Shown here: positions 53,474 to 62,289 of the stretch, piece after piece
Layout: every line of letters starts with the position of its first letter
Numbering within the stretch: position 1 is the stretch's first letter
Assembly: GCF_039535095.1 (NCBI RefSeq)
Contig: NZ_BAAAWN010000001.1
Location: 1,178,001 to 1,242,000, forward strand
From: Arthrobacter ramosus
GTDB taxonomy: Bacteria; Actinomycetota; Actinomycetes; Actinomycetales; Micrococcaceae
Direction: 5' to 3'
DNA: 64,000 nucleotides
Notes under the pieces: model-generated
Databases searched by the model: none
What the model saw: only the letters and a program-made list of their open reading frames with translations
Told to the model about the DNA's origin: nothing
Translations under genes and position numbers: made by a program

Positions 53474-54715
53474 ATGGCCGCTTCGCTGAGCCTGTTGCAG
53501 GCACGGCGGATTGCATTGGCAGCCCAAGGACTGGACAAGGAACGGCCCACCGGCCCCGTGACTTCACGGACGGTGGGCCGCACCTTTGCCCGCCTCCAGG
53601 TGGTGCAGATCGATTCCGTCAATGTCCTTTCACGCAGTCATTACCTTCCATTCTTCTCAAGGCTTGGCAACTACGACCGAAGCATCATTCATGCCATGGC
53701 CGGGCGAAGCCCGCGGCGCATGATGGAGTACTGGGCGCACGAGGCGAGCTTCATCCGCCCGGAACACTTCCAGGATCTGCTGCTGTGGCAAAACCGTGCG
53801 TGGGTAGGCGCGGCCCACTTGGAACGCGGAATCCGGGAGGACATGGCCAAGCGGATCCTCGACGCGCTCGCAACCGGGCGCCCCATGACTGCCGCTCAAT
53901 TGACCGCGCACCTGGGGCACCAGGAAGACCGGGAGCACGATAACTGGGGCTGGAACTGGAACCTGGTCAAAAGGGTTCTGGAGCACCTGTTTGAAGAGGG
54001 GCTCGTGACGGCCGCGTCTAGGACAGAGCAATTCGAGCGCCGGTACACGCTGACATCGCGGGTTCTGCCGCCGGGATTGCCCGCCATCATCGCTCGGCCA
54101 GGGGCGCTCCCGGACGGTGGCTCCGACATGTCGAGGGCGGCCATGGACCGGCTGATCGACGCCGCAGCCCAGGCCCATGGCATCGGAACAATCCGTTGCT
54201 TCGCCGATTACTTCCGGACTCCAGTGAAGGCCGCTGCAGCCTCGATCGACAGGCTCGTTGCCGCCGGGCGCCTCGAGCCGGTTACGGTGCGTGGCTGGGA
54301 CCGGGCTTTGTACCGGCATGTGGACGCCCGGCTTCCCCGGGCAGCCACGGGCCGCGCACTGCTCAGCCCGTTTGATTCACTGGTCTTTGAGCGTAGAAGG
54401 CTTGAGGAGTTGTTCGGCTTCCATTACCGGATCGAAATCTACACACCCGCGGAGAAGCGCAAGTTCGGCTACTACGTGCTGCCTTTCCTCCTCCGGGACG
54501 TCGTGGTCGCGCGCGTGGATCTCAAGGCCGACCGTTCGGCCAAGCAGCTTCTGGTGCGTGCCGCCCACGACGAGCCGGACGCCCCGGCGGACACCGCCGT
54601 CGAGCTTTCTGCCGAGCTGCGGCTTATGGCCGAGTGGCTGGGGCTCGACGACGTCGTCGTGTCACCGATCGGCGATCTCTCGTCGGCGCTTGCCTCGGCG
54701 GTGGCCCGCGGCTGA
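53474..54715 (+). CDS. AlkZ/YcaQ-type crosslink-repair DNA glycosylase
   Basis: The 413-residue protein has the winged-helix AlkZ family features: SLLQARRIALAAQGL (residues 6-20) and LQVVQIDSVNVLSRSHYLPFFSRLG, whose Q-x-D (QID) motif is the catalytic form seen in YcaQ. MEYWAHEASFIRPEHFQ and SPFDSLVFERRRLEELFGFHYRIE follow. It would excise crosslinked or alkylated purines. It starts 32 nt after hpf. Confidence 0.85.
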   Translation: MAASLSLLQARRIALAAQGLDKERPTGPVTSRTVGRTFARLQVVQIDSVNVLSRSHYLPFFSRLGNYDRSIIHAMAGRSPRRMMEYWAHEASFIRPEHFQDLLLWQNRAWVGAAHLERGIREDMAKRILDALATGRPMTAAQLTAHLGHQEDREHDNWGWNWNLVKRVLEHLFEEGLVTAASRTEQFERRYTLTSRVLPPGLPAIIARPGALPDGGSDMSRAAMDRLIDAAAQAHGIGTIRCFADYFRTPVKAAAASIDRLVAAGRLEPVTVRGWDRALYRHVDARLPRAATGRALLSPFDSLVFERRRLEELFGFHYRIEIYTPAEKRKFGYYVLPFLLRDVVVARVDLKADRSAKQLLVRAAHDEPDAPADTAVELSAELRLMAEWLGLDDVVVSPIGDLSSALASAVARG

Positions 54716-54849
54716 GGTCCAGGGGTCTTCGGCAGCGGCCTGCGGGCGCCTGCGCTCCGCTCTCAGGGAAACGAGGCCGCGGCGCGTTGGTCTCTCCCGT
54801 AGACTGAAACCGCCAGAATTCGGCAGCTTGAGACTGGGAGCAACTTTAC

Positions 54850-57594
54850 GTGGCATCACTTATCGAAAAACTTCTCCGCACGGGTGACAAAAAGACCCTG
54901 AGGCAACTGCGGACCTATGCCGATTCCATCAACGCCCTCGAAGACTCCTTCAAGACTTTCTCCGACGCCGAATTGCGCGAGGAGACGGACAGGCTGCGCG
55001 CCCGTCACGAGGACGGCGAGAAGCTCGACGATCTCTTGCCGGAGGCTTTCGCAGCCGTGCGTGAAGCTTCCTCCCGCACCCTGGGGATGCGCCACTTCGA
55101 TGTCCAGCTCATGGGTGGGGCCGCTCTTCACCTCGGCAATATCGCGGAAATGAAGACCGGTGAAGGAAAGACCCTTGTGGCCACCGCTCCGGCCTTCCTC
55201 AATGCCCTGACCGGCAAGGGCGTGCACGTCGTTACAGTCAACGACTACCTCGCCGAATACCAGTCCGAACTCATGGGCCGTGTCTACCGCTTCCTTGGCC
55301 TTAGCAGCGGTTGCATCCTGTCCAACCAGGATCCCGACGTGCGCCGTCAGATGTACGCTGCAGACATCACCTATGGCACCAACAACGAATTCGGCTTCGA
55401 CTACTTGCGCGACAACATGGCGTGGGACAAATCCGAGCTTGTGCAGCGCGGCCACCACTACGCGATTGTCGACGAAGTGGACTCCATCCTCATCGACGAA
55501 GCCCGTACCCCGCTCATTATTTCCGGTCCTGCCCAGGGTGACACCAACCGCTGGTACAGCGAATTCGCCAAGGTCGTGCAGCGTCTCCAGCCTGAAATCG
55601 ACTACGAGGTCGACGAAAAGAAGCGCACTGTCGGTGTTCTCGAAGCCGGCATCGAGAAGGTCGAGGACTACCTCGGCATCCAGAACCTCTACGAATCCGC
55701 CAACACCCCGCTCATCGGCTTCCTGAACAACGCCATCAAGGCCAAAGAGCTCTTCAAGCGGGACAAGGACTACGTCATCCTGGACGGCGAAGTCCTCATT
55801 GTTGACGAACACACCGGCCGTATCCTTGCCGGACGGCGCTACAACGAAGGCATGCACCAGGCGATCGAGGCCAAGGAAAACGTCGAGATCAAGGCTGAGA
55901 ACCAGACTCTCGCCACCGTGACCCTGCAGAACTACTTCCGCATGTACTCCAAGCTCTCGGGCATGACCGGTACCGCTGAAACCGAAGCCGCAGAGTTCAT
56001 GAGCACGTACAAGCTTGGCGTGGTGCCCATTCCCACCAACCGGGACATGCAGCGCCTCGACCAGTCGGACCTCGTGTACAAGAACGAAATCGTGAAGTTC
56101 GAAGCCGTCGTGAACGACATCGCGGAGCGGCACGAAAAAGGCCAACCCGTTCTCGTCGGTACCACCAGCGTGGAGAAGAGCGAATACCTTGCCAAGCTGC
56201 TGGCCAAGGAAGGCATCCGGCACGAGGTCCTGAACGCAAAGAACCACGCACGCGAGGCCGCCATTGTCGCGCAAGCGGGACGCAAGGGCGCCGTCACGGT
56301 CGCTACCAACATGGCCGGCCGTGGTACTGACATCATGCTGGGCGGAAACGCCGAGTTCACGGCCATCGCCGAACTGGCAAAGCGGGGCCTGGACCCTGAA
56401 GAAAACTCCGAGGAGTACGAGGCCGCGTGGCCGGAAGCATTCGAAGCAGCCAAGCAGGCAGTCAAGGACGAGCATGAGGAAGTGCTTGAACTTGGCGGGC
56501 TGTATGTGCTGGGCACGGAACGCCACGAATCCCGTCGCATCGACAACCAGCTCCGTGGCCGCTCGGGCCGCCAGGGTGACCCGGGGGAGTCCCGCTTCTA
56601 CCTCTCGCTGACCGATGACCTCATGAGGCTCTTTAACTCCGGTGCCGCCGAGCGCCTTATGAACAGCTCCGTGCCGGACGACGTTGCCCTCGAATCCAAG
56701 CTCGTGTCCCGCGCAATCGCTTCGGCCCAGGGCCAGGTTGAAGGGCGGAACGCTGAGCAGCGCAAGAACGTCCTCAAGTACGACGACGTCCTGAACCGCC
56801 AGCGCGAAGCCATCTATGGCGACCGTCGCAGGATCCTGGAAGGCGACGATCTGCACGAAAAGGTCCAGTTCTTCCTGGAAGACACCATCAACGCCCTGAT
56901 CGATGCCGCAACGGCCGAGGGAACCGGCGATGATTGGGACTTCCACCAACTGTGGACCAACCTCAAGACGCTATACCCGGTAACTGTCACGGCCCAGGAC
57001 ATCATTGACGAAGCCGGCGGCAAGGCCCGCGTGTCCGTTGAATTCCTCAAAAACGAGATCCTTTCGGACGCGCAGCTCGTTTACAAGGAGCGGGAAGAAG
57101 CCATTGGCGCCGAGAACATGCGCGAGCTTGAGCGCAGGGTTGTCCTCTCGGTCCTTGGACGCAAGTGGCAGGAACACCTCTATGAGATGGACTACCTCAA
57201 AGAGGGCATTGGCCTGCGCGCCATGGCCCAAAGGGATCCCCTGGTCGAGTACCAGCGTGAAGGGTTCACGATGTTCCAGAGCATGATGGAAGCCATCCGC
57301 GAGGAGAGCGTTGGCTTCCTCTACAACCTGGAAGTGGAAGTAACGCCCGCCGAAGACGTGGTGGTGGTGGACGGCAGCCCTGAAGGCGGTCACGTTGAAC
57401 ATCACGATCCACAGATCCGCGCCGCCGGCCTCGAAGCCCCCGAAAAGCCTGTTCAGCTGCAGTACACGGCACCTGGTGAAGACGGCGCGAGCCAGACCCG
57501 CGTCGAAGGGCGGGCCTCGGGACGCTCAGGCAACCCCGCCAAGGCTGCCGCCGATGACAAGCAGCGCGGATCCAACAAGAAGAAGCGCCGCTGA
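54850..57594 (+). CDS. secA: Preprotein translocase ATPase SecA
   Basis: The 914-residue motor protein has Walker A ([12 protein letters not shown], about residue 101), [31 protein letters not shown], and the C-terminal helicase part GTDIMLGG and [18 protein letters not shown]. It drives Sec-dependent export with SecYEG. GTG 54850 is the family start. The C-terminus is Lys/Arg-rich and lacks the Cys-rich zinc domain of many SecA proteins. Confidence 0.97.
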   Translation: MASLIEKLLRTGDKKTLRQLRTYADSINALEDSFKTFSDAELREETDRLRARHEDGEKLDDLLPEAFAAVREASSRTLGMRHFDVQLMGGAALHLGNIAEMKTGEGKTLVATAPAFLNALTGKGVHVVTVNDYLAEYQSELMGRVYRFLGLSSGCILSNQDPDVRRQMYAADITYGTNNEFGFDYLRDNMAWDKSELVQRGHHYAIVDEVDSILIDEARTPLIISGPAQGDTNRWYSEFAKVVQRLQPEIDYEVDEKKRTVGVLEAGIEKVEDYLGIQNLYESANTPLIGFLNNAIKAKELFKRDKDYVILDGEVLIVDEHTGRILAGRRYNEGMHQAIEAKENVEIKAENQTLATVTLQNYFRMYSKLSGMTGTAETEAAEFMSTYKLGVVPIPTNRDMQRLDQSDLVYKNEIVKFEAVVNDIAERHEKGQPVLVGTTSVEKSEYLAKLLAKEGIRHEVLNAKNHAREAAIVAQAGRKGAVTVATNMAGRGTDIMLGGNAEFTAIAELAKRGLDPEENSEEYEAAWPEAFEAAKQAVKDEHEEVLELGGLYVLGTERHESRRIDNQLRGRSGRQGDPGESRFYLSLTDDLMRLFNSGAAERLMNSSVPDDVALESKLVSRAIASAQGQVEGRNAEQRKNVLKYDDVLNRQREAIYGDRRRILEGDDLHEKVQFFLEDTINALIDAATAEGTGDDWDFHQLWTNLKTLYPVTVTAQDIIDEAGGKARVSVEFLKNEILSDAQLVYKEREEAIGAENMRELERRVVLSVLGRKWQEHLYEMDYLKEGIGLRAMAQRDPLVEYQREGFTMFQSMMEAIREESVGFLYNLEVEVTPAEDVVVVDGSPEGGHVEHHDPQIRAAGLEAPEKPVQLQYTAPGEDGASQTRVEGRASGRSGNPAKAAADDKQRGSNKKKRR

Positions 57595-57677
57595 CACCGC
57601 GATTGCCTGCCGCCTGCAGCTGACGGGCGCCCGCAACCGCTGGACGTATCAAACAAACGGATGCTTGCGGCGAAAAA

Positions 57678-57713
57678 GGAGAAGGACCAGAACACCCGTT
57701 CTGGTCCTTCTCC
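57678..57713. terminator. Bidirectional terminator after secA
   Basis: GGAGAAGGACCAGAA (57678-57692) pairs perfectly with TTCTGGTCCTTCTCC (57699-57713), 6-nt loop, between convergent genes. Confidence 0.9.
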
Positions 57714-57739
57714 CTTCTGGTCCTTGATGAACCCCGCCG

Positions 57740-58255
57740 TCAGCCGATTTCGAGGGCGGTGACCTTCCACGCGCCGTTGCTCCCTTCAAGCCTCATGGCT
57801 ACGGCGCGGGAGCGGAGTTCTTCTGAGACAACCAAGCTGGCCTCGTACACTCCGTCGTTCACCGCGCAGACACGCACAGAGCGGACCATCGGACTTCGGT
57901 GAAGGCGAGACTGCCCGCCTTGGGCGTTGGCAGCATGGGCCCGCGTCAGTGCGGCCCGGTGCTGCAGTGCACTGAGGCATCCGGGGTCCAGGGTCCGTGA
58001 GAGCTGTTGCGCCGGCCGGGTGCCGGCAAGAACTTCGACGGCGGCTTGGGCGATGCTGCGGGCCAGCGCGCGGATTTCCGCGTCGAGGCTGAGGAGCTGG
58101 GCCGCTTTGCGGGCAGAAGATGGCCCCCTGCCGGACGGACCGTCCATTCGGGCTTTGGCGCGAGGCGAAGCCACGATTGAACGGGAGGCAATGGGTGGCG
58201 AAGTCGCCTGGAGGACCGCGTCGGGCAAGCTGTGGACGGCTGGTGATGCGCTCAT
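57740..58255 (-). CDS. Rv3235 family protein
   Basis: The 171-residue protein has a disordered Ser/Ala-rich N-terminus, a central helix (DAEIRALARSIAQAAVEVLAG), then RSVRVCAVNDGVYEASLVV and a C-terminal WKVTALEIG strand. This matches the small actinobacterial Rv3235 family found beside secA and hpf, of unknown function. The start is provisional, as several in-frame upstream codons exist. Confidence 0.7.
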   Translation of the reverse strand: MSASPAVHSLPDAVLQATSPPIASRSIVASPRAKARMDGPSGRGPSSARKAAQLLSLDAEIRALARSIAQAAVEVLAGTRPAQQLSRTLDPGCLSALQHRAALTRAHAANAQGGQSRLHRSPMVRSVRVCAVNDGVYEASLVVSEELRSRAVAMRLEGSNGAWKVTALEIG

Positions 58256-58338
58256 GGACTTCCTCGGTTACGGATCGCTGGCTGGCGGCGGTTGGTAGTG
58301 GTTCGGCTGGCGGTTCGGCCGGTGGTTCGGCCGGGGAG

Positions 58339-59124
58339 CTACTTGGGAGGTGCTTGGAGGATCTGACCCGGGACAAGGAGACCCGGGTCGTCTCCGATGA
58401 CATTCCGGTTTGCGGCGTACCACTTCGGCCACTGGAGGGCAATGTCGACGTCGCTGGCCAAGGGGCCTAGCTGCCGGGCGGCAATCGACCACAGTGAATC
58501 GCCTCGCTTCACCACCACTTCGCCTTGATTCGGCGAGGCAGACTGTTCCGCGGCCCGCTGTGGCCTGGTACCCAGAAGCCCCGGCTCGGCGGCAGGTGCG
58601 CGGGGTTGCCAATGGGGGTCGATCTCCGATGAGCCGGACTCAAGTGAGGGCACGACTGGGAGATGGGGAGAAGGACTGGAGGAGGGTATCCATTCGGCAG
58701 AGATGCCGCCGGACGGTGCTGAGCCGTTTGCCGGGCTCCACGCTGGTTCAAGCTGTTCCGGTGACGCATTCGCCACGGGGATTCCTACGAGGTTCAGGCC
58801 GAGAATTGCAACGGCCAGTCTGCGCATGAAGGCCGGGCTGAGTTTGGCGGTGGCGCTCGCGCAACGGTCCTTTCCCGATTGCTGGAGGAGAGCGGCGGCC
58901 ATTGCCAGAAGGAATGTGGCGATCCACCAGACCCCGATCCCCAGACCGGCGGCAGTTGCGACAAATCCCAGGAGGTCTTCGAACATGGGTACCTGGAGTC
59001 GTCCTGCTGCGGAGTGCCATCGGTCAACCAAGATCAGCCCGGTGACAGCGAGCAAAAGAGCGAGCACCAGGATGGTCGCCGCCATTGCAACATCGCGCCG
59101 AGCGGGCCTGTTCGTCTGTTCCAT
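58339..59124 (-). CDS. LysM peptidoglycan-binding membrane protein
   Basis: The 261-residue protein has three hydrophobic segments (about residues 13-35, 48-80 and 103-120). A Ser/Pro-rich spacer follows, then a C-terminal LysM domain (VVVKRGDSLWSIAARQLGP, then LLVPGQILQAPP). The LysM would anchor it to peptidoglycan outside. ATG 59124 has GGGGA 5 nt upstream. The 10-bp-phased TTGATG repeats lie 18-87 nt upstream of it. Confidence 0.85.
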   Translation of the reverse strand: MEQTNRPARRDVAMAATILVLALLLAVTGLILVDRWHSAAGRLQVPMFEDLLGFVATAAGLGIGVWWIATFLLAMAAALLQQSGKDRCASATAKLSPAFMRRLAVAILGLNLVGIPVANASPEQLEPAWSPANGSAPSGGISAEWIPSSSPSPHLPVVPSLESGSSEIDPHWQPRAPAAEPGLLGTRPQRAAEQSASPNQGEVVVKRGDSLWSIAARQLGPLASDVDIALQWPKWYAANRNVIGDDPGLLVPGQILQAPPK

Positions 59125-59141
59125 GGGTTCCCCTTACCCAG

Positions 59142-59211
59142 TTGATGACATGTGAGGCTGTTTGATGGTACTTGATGCCTTTTGATGATGCTTGACCTAT
59201 TTTGGGCACAG
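59142..59211. repeat. Helically phased TTGATG direct repeats
   Basis: TTGATG begins at 59142, 59162, 59172 and 59182, with variants GTGAGG at 59152, TTGACC at 59192 and TTGGGC at 59202. All seven are exactly 10 bp apart. The repeats lie between the divergent LysM gene and the unknown gene at 59289. Direct repeats on one DNA face suggest head-to-tail binding by a small HTH protein. Confidence 0.75.
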
Positions 59212-59253
59212 TAAGCGGCATTTGTCTAGGAGTTGGTTGTCTATGAAGAAAGA

Positions 59254-59282
59254 TTGACCATTGAGGGGTGCACGCTTACGCT
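59254..59282 (+). promoter_or_regulatory. Leaderless promoter of the gene at 59289
   Basis: TTGACC (59254-59259), 17-nt spacer, and TACGCT (59277-59282) place the transcript start at or next to the ATG (59289). No ribosome-binding site precedes it. Confidence 0.65.
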
Positions 59283-59288
59283 GACGCA

Positions 59289-59861
59289 ATGCGTTGGGAT
59301 GCTTTGTTTGAAGACATGGAGGCACAACTGGCCTCCGAACGATTGCTGGGACTTGAGTCCGAAATTTCAGAGCGGGCCCGCGTGGAGATGGCCGGAATCG
59401 ACGTCTCCGACAGGTTGCGCGGAGCAATCGGCCAGAAGATTGATGTGACGCTGCGGTCCGGAACGCAGGTGTCCGGGACGCTCAGTCATGTCGGAAGCGA
59501 ATCGTTGGTCCTGGACGAAGCTCGCCACCAGTGGTTGGTGCCCGTCACGGCAGCATTGACCTATCAGGGCCTGGGCCGGCAGGTGCGGGCAGGCCAGTCG
59601 AGGGCGTCACAGCGGCTTGGCCTGGCCAGCGCACTCCGAATGCTGGCCCGCGACCGGGCGGAACTGGCAGTTCACCTGCTTGAGGCGGCGCGGGAGGAGC
59701 GGACGATGCGGGGCGTCATTGATCGCGTGGGCAGGGACCACTTTGATCTCGCGGTCATGTTGCCTGGTGAAGTCCGCCGGTCCGGAAACGTCGTGTCCGT
59801 GGCAACAATTCCGTTCCAGTCGCTTGCCGCGCTGCGTTCATTGCGGGGCCAAGACTTGTAA
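59289..59861 (+). CDS. Conserved hypothetical protein
   Basis: The 190-residue product is not recognised by family. Residues 1-40 are helical (MRWDALFEDMEAQLASERL). Residues 45-90 form short strands with IGQKIDVTLRSGTQVSGTLSHVG, similar in rhythm to an Sm/PRC-barrel-like fold. Residues 100-140 are helical (LGLASALRMLARDRAELAVHLL), then VIDRVGRDHFDLAVML repeats the strand pattern. It may be a two-lobed small beta-barrel protein. It has its own leaderless promoter and lies downstream of phased repeats. Confidence 0.65.
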   Translation: MRWDALFEDMEAQLASERLLGLESEISERARVEMAGIDVSDRLRGAIGQKIDVTLRSGTQVSGTLSHVGSESLVLDEARHQWLVPVTAALTYQGLGRQVRAGQSRASQRLGLASALRMLARDRAELAVHLLEAAREERTMRGVIDRVGRDHFDLAVMLPGEVRRSGNVVSVATIPFQSLAALRSLRGQDL

Positions 59862-59906
59862 TCCGGGCCAGCGTCCCGCCGCAGCTACCTGGGGGCTGGA
59901 CGGAGA

Positions 59907-60122
59907 TCAGGAGGACTTGGATTTGGCCTCTTGGATTATCCTGCTCGCCTCGGCATAGCGTTCCTCGATGTACTGCTCCAGCATCTTCTCTTCGACGCGC
60001 CACTGGCCCCTGCCACCCACTTGGATGGCCTTGAGCTCTCCGCTTCGCACCAAGGCGTATGCCTGCGGCGAGTTGATCTGAAGCTGTTCGGCGACATCAG
60101 CGAGGGTGAGGAATCGGGGCAT
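59907..60122 (-). CDS. Excisionase/BldC-like small HTH protein
   Basis: The 71-residue protein is a single MerR-superfamily-type DNA-binding domain: LTLADVAEQLQINSPQAYALV (residues 5-25) and GELKAIQVGGRGQWRVEEKMLEQY as helix and wing. Excisionase (HTH_17) and BldC share this fold; BldC binds phased direct repeats as head-to-tail oligomers. The size and gene position fit a chromosomal regulator. It stands between two promoter regions that carry 10-bp-phased TTGA repeats. Confidence 0.75.
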   Translation of the reverse strand: MPRFLTLADVAEQLQINSPQAYALVRSGELKAIQVGGRGQWRVEEKMLEQYIEERYAEASRIIQEAKSKSS

Positions 60123-60159
60123 GCATCCATTTTGCCACCGTTCGACTCACTTGCCGGGG

Positions 60160-60190
60160 TTATCCACAGGTTGACGTAATTTGAGGCATT
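60160..60190. promoter_or_regulatory. Phased TTGA repeats and a DnaA-box-like site
   Basis: TTGACG (60171) and TTGAGG (60181) are 10 bp apart, the same phase as at 59142-59211. They lie about 50 nt before the HTH gene start and about 100 nt before the SAF gene. TTATCCACA (60160-60168) equals the DnaA box, but it is single. Confidence 0.45.
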
Positions 60191-60274
60191 TGGCTTTCGG
60201 AAGGGACCCACTTGCGGTCAGAATAAAGGCCACTGAAGGTCGACGCCGACAGACAATGCAAACGGGGGAGCAAG

Positions 60275-60922
60275 ATGGGTGTGGTGACTACCACGGCCGC
60301 TGCAGCGCGGCTCAGGAAACCGTCATGGAGGGATCCGCGACTTTTGGTGGGGATTCTCCTGGTCTTGGCATCGCTGGCTGGAGTCATCGCCCTTGTTGGA
60401 ACCGCGGACCGCACCATTCAGGTGTATGCCGCTCGCGAGTCGATTGCCGTCGGCCAGAGAATCAGCAAGGACGATCTTACGATCGTCAAAGTCCGGCTCG
60501 ACGACATTGAGTCCAGTTACGTGACTCTGGCTGACGGTCTGCCCGAGGGAAGAGTTGCCGTTCAGAGAATTGCCAAGAACCAACTCGTCCCGCAGGAGAG
60601 CCTGGGGGCCGCCGACTCCCTGGACCGCAAACCGGTGGCGATCGCGATCCAGGAATCACTGCCTTCCCAGGCTGTGGCGGGATCCCGCGTTGACGTTTGG
60701 GTATCACCCCCCGATGCGCGCAACGGTTTCGGCACGCCGCAGTTGCTGTTGCCCGGCGCGGAGATTGCCCAGGTCACGGAGGGTGCCTCCACCCTCGGAG
60801 CGTCGAAGGAGAAAGTGGTTCTGGTCCTTGTGACCGATGAGCAGATGCCGAAACTTCTCGGAGCGCAGGCGAATAAAGCGAAGATTGCCGTGGTTTGGAA
60901 TCCGGGCGGTGCCGGCAAGTGA
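60275..60922 (+). CDS. SAF domain-containing protein (CpaB/RcpC-like)
   Basis: The 215-residue protein has one membrane helix (residues 24-44) and an outer SAF domain (RTIQVYAARESIAVGQRISKDD at its start, then VAVQRIAKNQLVPQESL). A second domain, VDVWVSPPDARNG to LVLVTDEQMPKLL, follows. CpaB proteins help assemble Tad/Flp pili, but this protein is shorter than typical CpaB. ATG 60275 has GGGGGAG upstream. It overlaps the CpaE-like gene by 4 bp. Confidence 0.85.
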   Translation: MGVVTTTAAAARLRKPSWRDPRLLVGILLVLASLAGVIALVGTADRTIQVYAARESIAVGQRISKDDLTIVKVRLDDIESSYVTLADGLPEGRVAVQRIAKNQLVPQESLGAADSLDRKPVAIAIQESLPSQAVAGSRVDVWVSPPDARNGFGTPQLLLPGAEIAQVTEGASTLGASKEKVVLVLVTDEQMPKLLGAQANKAKIAVVWNPGGAGK

Positions 60923-62232
60923 GTATCCCCGTTGTCACAGTCGGGCAGTCCCGGGAAGATTTGGTCGGGGGACTCGAGCGGCTCCACGGGCCGGTGACGG
61001 TGGTGCGTCGGTGCGGCGAACTCGCGGAACTTCTGGCCGCTTGCCAAAGCGGTCTCGCGCGCGCGGCGGTCGTAGCCGAAGGTGCCGAGGAATTGACGGC
61101 GTCGCTGGTCGACCGGCTGGCGGCTGTCGGAGTCTCCATCGTTGCCCTGAGCGATGACTCGGAGGAGGAAGGCCGCCTGCGCAGCATCGGCGTCGTGACA
61201 GCGTCCCTGGATGTAGATTCGGCAACGCTGGCTTCCAAGATCTCGGACGCCGTAGGCCAGCTGCCCGGACCAGGAAGGCGACGCGCGGAGCCGCGGGATT
61301 CCGGGTTTGCGGACACCGCCGCCGAACTCCGTCCCACCGATGCACAGGAAGAACCGGAGCACGTGCCCGCAGGGGCGGGCCGGATCATCGCCGTCTGGGG
61401 GCCCACCGGGGCGCCTGGCAGGACTCTTGTGGCTGTCAACATTGCTGCAGAGCTGGCGGCTGAAGGCAAATCAGTGATCCTTCTCGATGCAGACAGCTAC
61501 GGGGCCAGTGTCGCGGCGTCGCTCGGCTTGCTGGACGAATCCGCCGGACTGGCGCAGTCTTGTCGACTGGCGGATCAAGGATTGTTGGATACCGAATCCC
61601 TCAAGCGGATCGCCGGACCGGTCTTCGCCAAAGCCACCAGTTTCCGGGTTCTTACCGGCATTACGCGCGCGGACCGGTGGACGGAGCTCCGGGCCGCCGC
61701 GCTCTCCTCGGTACTTGAACTCTCCAAGGAGATCGCGGACGTCGTCGTGGTCGATGCGGGTTTCTGCCTTGAGGCGGACGAGGAACTCAGCTTCGACACC
61801 ATGGCCCCTCGACGCAACGCCGCAACCCTCCGCAGTATCGAACTGGCGGACACCGTTTACGCCGTCGGCGCGGCCGATGCCATCGGGGTTCCGCGGCTCG
61901 TGCGTGGCCTCGCGGAACTTGAACGGGCAGTCCCGCACGCGGCTCCCCGGGTGGTCTTGAACAAGGTCCGGGCAGCATCCGCGGGCCGCTCACCCGAACG
62001 AGAGCTCCGCGAAGCATGGGAGCGGTACGGCCCCGGTCATGGCATCGAGGAATTCCTTCCATCCGATCCTGAAGCTTGCGACGCGGCCCTGTTGTCCGGT
62101 GCCGTGCTCTTCGAAGCTGCGCCGGAGTCTCCCTTGCGCCTCGCAATCGCAAAAATGGTCTGTGCACCTGTCCAGCAAAATGGCAAATCCTCTGTCATTT
62201 ATTCCAGAGCAAGGCGTCGTCTAAAGCGTTAG
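60919..62232 (+). CDS. CpaE/MinD-like P-loop protein
   Basis: The 437-residue protein has an N-terminal receiver-like domain (residues 1-120) and a MinD-type domain (about 155-430): IIAVWGPTGAPGRTLVAVNIA, VILLDADSYGASVAASLGL, DVVVVDAGF. The Walker A lacks both lysines of the KGGxGKT deviant motif (GPTGAPGRT, Arg before Thr). It may therefore bind nucleotide without the usual dimer-sensing Lys. CpaE proteins place Tad pilus parts. No CpaF or TadB/C gene follows here. Confidence 0.85.
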   Translation: MSIPVVTVGQSREDLVGGLERLHGPVTVVRRCGELAELLAACQSGLARAAVVAEGAEELTASLVDRLAAVGVSIVALSDDSEEEGRLRSIGVVTASLDVDSATLASKISDAVGQLPGPGRRRAEPRDSGFADTAAELRPTDAQEEPEHVPAGAGRIIAVWGPTGAPGRTLVAVNIAAELAAEGKSVILLDADSYGASVAASLGLLDESAGLAQSCRLADQGLLDTESLKRIAGPVFAKATSFRVLTGITRADRWTELRAAALSSVLELSKEIADVVVVDAGFCLEADEELSFDTMAPRRNAATLRSIELADTVYAVGAADAIGVPRLVRGLAELERAVPHAAPRVVLNKVRAASAGRSPERELREAWERYGPGHGIEEFLPSDPEACDAALLSGAVLFEAAPESPLRLAIAKMVCAPVQQNGKSSVIYSRARRRLKR

Positions 62233-62289
62233 GCTCGCCATGTGGGCTGCAAGGACGCAGCAATTGAGATGTGATGGAGGCGTTTGTCG

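Noticed and set aside
54856..56949. Long minus-strand open frame (697 codons) opposite secA
   Set aside because: secA is unmistakable on the other strand, and the antisense translation has no recognisable motif.
60160..60168. DnaA box TTATCCACA as sign of a replication origin
   Set aside because: A single box, with no dnaA/dnaN genes or cluster of boxes; chance or minor DnaA titration site.
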